A DNA stretch of 23,046 nt, taken from NCBI GenBank assembly GCA_003427395.1, contig BFEA01000022.1, positions 3,062,359 to 3,085,404 of the forward strand. Direction: 5' to 3'. Positions 17,745-23,046 of the stretch are shown one piece after another; within the stretch, counting starts at the first letter, position 1; every line of letters begins with the position of its first letter. The notes under the pieces are model-generated. The model was not told the DNA's origin and searched no databases. It saw nothing but the letters and a program-made list of their open reading frames with translations. The stretch is from Chara braunii (Eukaryota; Streptophyta; Charophyceae; Charales; Characeae). Made by a program: the position numbers and the translations under genes.

Positions 17745-19045
17745 GGAAGGACAAAATGTAGCTAGTATTCTTCAAGAAAAGGTAACAGGGAGGTTCCCAC
17801 TGGGTGTGTACGTAACAGTTGCCCTGGATGATGGTCAGGAGGACAGATCCCCCAAGCTGGCCAGGAGGACCAGCAGACCATCATATGCACCTACAGAGAC
17901 TCCCCTTGATTGCAAAACTGTGAGAGAAAACCAAAGTTGAACAGTGGAATGATGTGGAGGCCATGGAGAACCGTGACAACGATTCCATACAATGTGCTGG
18001 CAGGACCCGGCATTCTAGCGGACCTGCGGGCAGTCTTGATGACACACCTCTTGACTTCTAGGATTCTTAAACCACTAGTACCTCTACCAGTGTTGGGAAA
18101 TTACAAGTTTTAGTTTGTACCCGAAGAATTCGGGGGTGGGACCCAGGGGCGGCAAGTCCCATAAATCTTAGTTTTCTTTTGCCCGCGCATGAAAGGAAAA
18201 GGAAAAAAAAAAAAAGCTTTTTATACTGCAATGATGTCGGGCAAGGTAGTCTAGGAGACTGCGCTCATAGTCTTCCTCTAAAGACTGCATTTTACAACAA
18301 AAACGGTCACATTCTGAAACTTGTTGTTTTCTTTTTTTTCGGTCTCGTTTGTTTATGGGTCCCCTGCCAACGAGGCAGGACGAAATCCGTGATCTTCTCT
18401 AGCGGTGTTTCCTCAGAGGATTGTAACCCTGATCACACTGGCACTTAGAGGAATGTATCCAACCATTTTCATGGCCGAATCCATGTTTCTATTTTTTTTT
18501 TTCTTGTTTTGTGTTTCGGGAATCTGACAACCTGGCCATGGGGCTGAAATGCCCTCATTGAGGGCACACTCACACTACCACTTCCAAGAATGTATACAAC
18601 TGCAATCACGACCAGAACTTTGCTTCCTTTTTCTTGTTTTTTTGTTTTGGAGTTTCACGACCGCAACTTTTTTTCTTTTTTTTTTTCCTATGAGATTACC
18701 ATAAAGAAAATGGAGTGGGACCCAGGCTCGACAAAACTCGAAGCGCAGTGAAATTCTGGGTCGGCAAAAACAGGCTCGAAGGGACTAGTGGCTTAAGGGA
18801 GACAACGATCTGGACTCAAGGGCGTTCACCATAGATCTGGACAGATACTACAAAAGTGAGTGCTTCGAGAGCGATATGGAGGAGTGGCAAGATGAGGACG
18901 AGGGAGCAGGATCATAATTGACCCTTGTCCCGAGACAGGGACCCAGTGGAACTGTGGGGGAATACAGAGATGTATACGAGTGATCAGGGCTCCTCTTAGG
19001 CTGTCTACCACGATATTGTACCCCTGCCTTTTTCCCGTAGCCTCA
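17745..19045 (+). other. LINE inter-ORF region
   Basis: Coding-like remnants continue to about 18060. The stretch 18180-18700 holds several A and T homopolymers (around 18200, 18330, 18490, 18640, 18670). A short acidic fragment at about 18809-18917 (YYKSECFESDMEEWQDEDEG) may be the end of ORF1. The 12-mer GTGGGACCCAGG occurs at 18136 and 18715. No separate gene is recognised. Confidence 0.45.
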
Positions 19046-20080
19046 ATGATGGAGATTTTTAGAAAAGGGGCAAACGCAAAGGAAGACCGCATGGACTGGA
19101 AGACACAAGGGATAGTCATTACGAGCTGGAATATTAATGGCCTCGGAAATATTGTCAACAAAGAAGAAAAAAGAAATGACATAATCCATGGACTTGGGCG
19201 TTCATACTAATAAACTGGCAGATATCATATTGCTGCAAGAAACCCACCTCACCCTCTCAACAACACAACATAATTTGAAAACTTTTATCCAGGAAACTGG
19301 GAGGGATGAAGGATGAAATATGGTTATTAGATAATACATCAAGCACGAGACGAACAACCTTCCTTATACCCAAATCATCCCGGCTATACACAGCAGGGTC
19401 GATAGTGGGCAAAGAGGCGGACATGGTGGACGGTAGATGGTCCCTTATGGATGTAAAGTGGAAGGCGGAAGAGTTCAGAGTAATCAACGTCTACTCACCA
19501 AACGACTCTTCAGACAGATCAACATTTATAACAAACATCGACCATCTGATCCCCCCTTTGTCGGCCTGCATTTTGGCCGGTGATTGGAACGCAACTATAG
19601 ACCCCTCTATGGATCGTATATCTAGGCCCTCGACTGGTCAACTTACACAGAAGGGGGTGGTCATCCAAAGTTGATGATGGACTACAATCTAATCGAACCA
19701 TACTGGACTTTGCATCCGGGGACAAGAGCCTTCACATTGGTTAAAAAGAATCATGCCCACCATTCTGTTTTCTCCTTCATTGACTACTTCCTAATCTCAG
19801 GGACACTAATGGGGACAACTAAAAGCGTTGCGATCCTGTCCCTCACACCTTATCTGGGTGTGGACCACAAACCCCATCGAACTCATAATCAACTTCGAGC
19901 AGTATGTCAAAACGGGGTCTAGCTTTCACAATCTCAACAACTCCCACCTTATTGAGACAGACTTTTCAGGTAGAAGTTCAGGAGTGTTGGCAGAATGTGA
20001 GGGGTGCCTACCTACCCATACAGGATCGGTGGGAGTGATTTCAGAAAAGTTATTCCACATTATCACAGACAGTCGCTAGA
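19046..20080 (+). pseudogene. LINE ORF2 endonuclease domain (APE type)
   Basis: The endonuclease nicks target DNA to prime reverse transcription. Motifs appear in order but in changing frames: SWNINGLG (19124-19147, metal-binding Asn), then stops at about 19206-19213; LLQETHL with the catalytic Glu (19230-19250) in another frame; from 19306 a third frame with FRVINVYSPND and LAGDWNATID (GDWN 19579-19590, the GDxN catalytic pair); then FSFIDYFLIS and VDHKP, the final Asp-His, from 19671. The frame changes again near 19860 for the linker (PIELIINFEQYVKTG). The catalytic residues survive although the reading frame is broken at least four times. The start at 19046 is the first Met before SWNINGLG in that frame and is approximate. 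Confidence 0.85.
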
Positions 20081-20224
20081 ATCTCGAGGAAATTAGCGAC
20101 CGACAGGAAAAAGAGGAAGCAAACGTTGGAGACAGCCTTGGAGATCGCAGAGACAAATCTGAGTGATATCCCTTTTTTTGCACTTTATACAATTATTTTC
20201 GAAAAAGCAAGAGAATAACTCACT

Positions 20225-21484
20225 ATGTGGAGATGGTGGGAACTCAAGGGACAACAAATAAGATCCAGAATGAACGACTACAAGCTAAGTGAGTCAATGT
20301 CAAAACACTTCTTTGCAAGAACCAAAGCAAACTCAAGGGCCAACGCGATAAAAAGCCTGAAAACCCTATCAAATTCAACTGAAACAGTGACAGGCGGCCG
20401 AGGAATGTTGAATGTAGCAAATGAATTCCATGAAGATCTCTATCATACAAAGTCCCCTATGCCTACTCTGCCCAACACCAGAGAGGCGCGAACAAGGATG
20501 CTACAATACCTGGAACAAATGATATCGCAGGAACAAGCAGAAGCTCTGGACAAACTCATCACCATGGAAAAACTGCAATTTGTTGTTCCAAGTATGAACA
20601 ACAATCACCAGGAGTCGATGGGCTGACAAAATAATTTTGGGAAAAATTTGGGTCGCTCTTAGGGGGCGATCTGCTAAACTTCTACAACGACAACTGGCTC
20701 AAGTGGGGAGAAACGTACTGAGTAGCAGCGTGGTCACTTTGTTGTACAAAAAAAGGAGAGAAAGAAGATATCAGGAACTATGGAACCATCTCGCTTCTAA
20801 CTCTTCTCTATAAGATCCTAGCCAACGCTCTTGCCTTTCGAATCCTAGACCTGACAGACAAATGCTTTCATATAGACCAAACAGGCTTCATCCCTGGGAA
20901 TTACATCCTGGACAACGTACTAGCCCTCAACAAAGCGGCCAACAAAGTCAGAGAAAAAAGGATAAACACAACAATTCTTTTTTTTCGATTTTGAAAAGGC
21001 CTACGATCAGGTCAACTGGGCCTTTCTCAATGCGAGCATGGAAAAGATGGGTGTGACCCCAAATTTTAGGAAGTGGGTGCGCATTCTGTACAATGACGCC
21101 ATAGGGTGCGTCCAAGTCAATTGCTTGCTCTGTGACTGCTATCTAATCTCTCGATCAGTTCGCCAAGGGGACCCGCTAGCTCCCTCAGTCTTCCTCTTCG
21201 TGATGGAAGCAATAGCCTCATTCCTATGCAAAGATCCCTCCATACACAGGCTACCAGAGGTCAATGTAGGAACAACCCACCACCTACAGTTCCCGACAAT
21301 AATAATGTTTGCAGACGATCTCGCGATCCTCATAAGAGCTTTAGACTCGTCGTTCAACGCGTTAGTAAGAGCAATGGAAGCTTTCAGACTGGCATATGAA
21401 AGGAAGATTAATTGGAAGAAAACAATCGGCTGGTGGCTATCGGAGGAGAGGTTCCCCAGCTTCAAGGCCCCGAGGCAAACATGA
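20225..21484 (+). pseudogene. LINE ORF2 reverse transcriptase domain
   Basis: The RT copies element RNA at the nicked target. After a helical N-terminal extension (20225-20623), a frame change near 20600 is needed to read SPGVDGLT and later YKILANALAFRI and QTGFIPGNYILDNV, with stops at about 20627 and 20720. Motif A (DFEKAYDQVNW, from 20987) follows another frame change in a T-run at 20978-20985. Motif B RQGDPLAP (21161-21184) and the catalytic FADD of motif C (21308-21319) are intact in the 21038-21484 frame. The frame ends after KINWKKT, and motif E (YLGILLTKDG) continues in the next frame. The set of motifs is typical of LINE RTs; the enzyme is not expressible as a single protein here. 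Confidence 0.9.
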
Positions 21485-22504
21485 CATGGGAGACACTGGA
21501 GACCCCTATGCGATATCTAGGCATCTTGCTGACAAAAGATGGCTTTGCCCCTCAAATGGCCCAAAATATACTCGTCAAACAAATTAACAAACTGGGCAGA
21601 TGGGGTAGCACATTCACATCATTGCTGAGCCGAGCACTAGCCATCAACACATCTATTTTTTCAATGATGTGGTATGTAATGTCAATCTGGACAGTTTCGG
21701 ACCATACAATCGAGGAACTTAACTATAAAGCAAGAGCTTACTTGTGGTTGGGTGACCCCAACAAAGAGAACTACATACCAAAGATAGCCTGGCATTATAT
21801 CACAAGGAAACCAGCCAGAGGAGGTCTTGGTATCATAGACCCCAAATAGGAAACCAAAGCCTTACAAGTTAAATGGATAGTCAAACTACTGACTAAACCT
21901 GGTACGGCGTGGAATAAACTGGCCTTGGATAGCATCAGGGGCCTAGCACCTACAACCACACCAGCAAATATGTTCGGTCTGTTTTAGTAATGACCAAGGA
22001 ATGGAGCCCAAGTACAGGGCGCAAAAATCAATGAAGAGGAGCCGGTCCAAAAGAAGCCAGGCCCCCCCACCATATTAGGCCGCATTGCTACAGATATGGG
22101 GGGAAGTCATGCCGAAGAAGGTGGGTACACCCAAATCCAAAGATGAGGTACCGAGGCAACCCCTGTTTGGTAATCCGTGGGTGAGAGACGAAAGTGATCA
22201 CCAACTATCCCTTAAGCCTAGAGGAAGGAGATGACTATCGTGGATCAAACATGGAGTTTGGAAAGAGATCCACCTGTGGAACGAGGAGAAAAAGGACTGG
22301 GTGACAGAACAGGAACTTGCCTCCCATCTCAAAGGATGTCACCATCGAGACGAGAATCTACAATCCATTATCAACTGCATCCCAGAAGGCTGGAAGGAGT
22401 TGTTGAGCGAAGCCTCAACCTGGAAATCGGGTGAATTGGGAGTGAGGGTGCAGGATTTAACCCCCTTAAGAGCCTATCAATTTTCCCATAAACAGCAAGG
22501 GTAG
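21412..22504 (+). pseudogene. LINE ORF2 thumb and C-terminal region
   Basis: The frame from 21412 carries YLGILLTKDG, then SLLSRALAINTSIFSMMWY and ARAYLWLG, and ends with KPARGGLGIIDPK before a stop at 21847. This is the post-RT region commonly found in LINE ORF2 (a GGLG-type segment). Beyond the stop the reading continues in broken form (ALQVKWIVKLLTKPGTAWNK), and frames at 22231-22434 and 22301-22504 hold the final remnants (ELLSEASTWKSGELGVRV). No RNase H signature was seen and no CCHC finger was recognised at the C terminus. Confidence 0.75.
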
Positions 22505-22720
22505 GCTATCCTGGCGGTGTTTACCTCTTTCCTAATTACCCCCTCCACGCAAGGCCTCCCATCGAACTACCGGGCGCTAACCTCCCGAACGTCCTTGGAG
22601 AAGAACCCGGAAAAAAGAACAGAAAAAAACAAAACAAAACAAAAACGACAGAAAAACGGGATTTAGTATAAAAAACATGGAAAAAGAAAAAAAAAAACGA
22701 TTACCTCACAAAAGACAATA
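22505..22720 (+). other. LINE 3' untranslated region and A-rich end
   Basis: After the last coding remnant there is about 100 nt of mixed sequence, then A-rich tracts with AAAAC-type units (22612-22645), more A-rich sequence to about 22700, and an AATAAA at about 22718. The exact element end is uncertain. The AAAC-type composition resembles the tail of the U6 fragment at 668-695. Confidence 0.5.
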
Positions 22721-22772
22721 AATTATCAATAATCAAGGCGGTGTACCTTTGCATGTTCACGCGGAAGATTCA

Positions 22773-22800
22773 CTCTCGTTTTCCTTTTCCAAAACGAGAG
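22773..22800. repeat. perfect hairpin, 10-bp arms
   Basis: CTCTCGTTTT, spacer CCTTTTCC, AAAACGAGAG: exact inverted repeat, running directly into (GA)n. Confidence 0.9.
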
Positions 22801-22818
22801 AGAGAGAGAGAGAGAGAG
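22796..22818. repeat. (GA)n microsatellite
   Basis: About 11 GA units, the left side of a GA/CT inverted pair with 22859-22903. Confidence 0.95.
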
Positions 22819-22820
22819 GG

Positions 22821-22836
22821 GCGGCGAATTCGCCGC
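22821..22836. repeat. 16-bp GC-rich perfect palindrome
   Basis: GCGGCGAATTCGCCGC equals its reverse complement and contains an EcoRI site. It lies in a 40-bp island between (GA)n and (CT)n next to an N at 22857. Confidence 0.9.
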
Positions 22837-22857
22837 GGCCCTCCGTGCAGGTCGCCN

Positions 22858-22858
<1 letters not shown>

Positions 22859-22903
<45 letters not shown>
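22859..22903. repeat. (CT)n microsatellite after an N
   Basis: About 22 CT units starting two bases after the ambiguous base 22857, in inverted orientation to the GA tracts on either side. Confidence 0.95.
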
Positions 22904-22907
<4 letters not shown>

Positions 22908-22935
22908 GCGCCTGCTTTTCCAGTGTCTATTCCAT

Positions 22936-22985
22936 AAAACGGGAATGGATCTTCCCGTGAAAGCGGGAGGATTCATTCCCGTTTT
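22936..22985 (+). repeat. long hairpin, 22-nt arms and 6-nt loop
   Basis: Arm 1 (22936-22957) starts AAAACGGGAATG, the loop is TGAAAG (22958-22963) and arm 2 (22964-22985) ends CATTCCCGTTTT. Twenty of 22 positions are complementary, and the other two would be G-U pairs in a plus-strand RNA. It could be a small foldback element; a hairpin RNA is possible but unsupported. Confidence 0.85.
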
Positions 22986-22997
22986 TGTTTTTTTGAA

Positions 22998-23001
<4 letters not shown>

Positions 23002-23046
<45 letters not shown>
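23002..23046. repeat. (GA)n microsatellite at window end
   Basis: GA units run to the last base, mirroring the start of the window. Confidence 0.97.

Larger units (their letters stand above)
15395..22720 (+). mobile_element. degenerate LINE-type non-LTR retrotransposon
   Basis: ORF1 with a CCHC-like knuckle is followed by ORF2 with an APE-type endonuclease and reverse transcriptase in the order expected for plant-type LINEs, and by an A-rich 3' end. Several frameshifts and stops interrupt both ORFs. No RNase H domain was recognised after RT. The 5' end is uncertain: the first good start codon is at 15395, but the pyrimidine-rich region before it may belong to the element. Target-site duplications were not found. 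Relationship to a named LINE clade would need a phylogeny of the RT. Confidence 0.88.

Noticed and set aside
1-23046. A new defence, biosynthetic or regulatory gene system
   Set aside because: All protein text I can recognise belongs to a Ty3/gypsy element or a LINE, both broken; the remaining sequence shows repeats and RNA-derived fragments only.

Overview
This is eukaryotic repeat DNA with no intact gene that I can support. Both ends are (GA)n microsatellite, and two internal N bases sit beside (GA)n or (CT)n tracts, so it is probably a short contig whose edges are microsatellite breaks. The N-terminal gag text of the Ty3/gypsy element, the two-ORF LINE and plant-like U6 snRNA copies suggest a streptophyte. 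From memory the gag resembles repeat proteins of charophyte algae such as Chara; this is unverified and is my best guess only.

Layout. 1-2580: unassigned DNA with a GC hairpin (81-101), a retroposed 5' fragment of U6 snRNA flanked by 18-bp target-site duplications (650-751), a 31-bp direct repeat and a (TG)n tract. 2337-3853: a zone in which the word GCCATAGC occurs ten times. Inside it lie a 168-bp tandem duplication, each copy ending in (GA)n, and a striking array of sixteen TTGAC cores with 10-12 bp spacing (3219-3410). 4112-7455: a decayed Ty3/gypsy retrotransposon interior (gag, degenerate zinc knuckle, aspartic protease, start of reverse transcriptase) with many frameshifts, a 393-bp internal duplication, and an abrupt end inside reverse transcriptase.

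7456-13817: a 6.4-kb block without recognised proteins. It holds an 18-bp palindrome, about five copies of a ~123-bp tandem repeat arranged as alternating A/B types (9342-9976), a near full-length U6 snRNA copy on the minus strand (12311-12409), and a 21-nt poly(A) run 15-20 nt after overlapping AATAAA signals (13772-13817), which looks like the 3' end of a retroposed transcript. 13818-15394: unassigned, G/A-rich then C/T-rich.

15395-22720: a degenerate LINE-type non-LTR retrotransposon. Its ORF1 has a CCHC-like zinc knuckle and carries a 194-bp tandem duplication. ORF2 has an APE-type endonuclease followed by a reverse transcriptase with recognisable motifs, both broken by several frameshifts and stops, and the element ends in an A-rich 3' region. 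22773-23046: a cluster of foldbacks and microsatellites.

The elements do not form a working system. The coherent story is LINE-type retroposition (the LINE, the tailed U6 fragment, the poly(A) end) and LTR-element insertion followed by point decay and repeated local tandem duplication. I did not find convincing evidence of a new biological system. The best second-look items are the TTGAC array, the tailed U6 fragment, the A/B tandem repeat and the frameshift shared by both gag duplicates.
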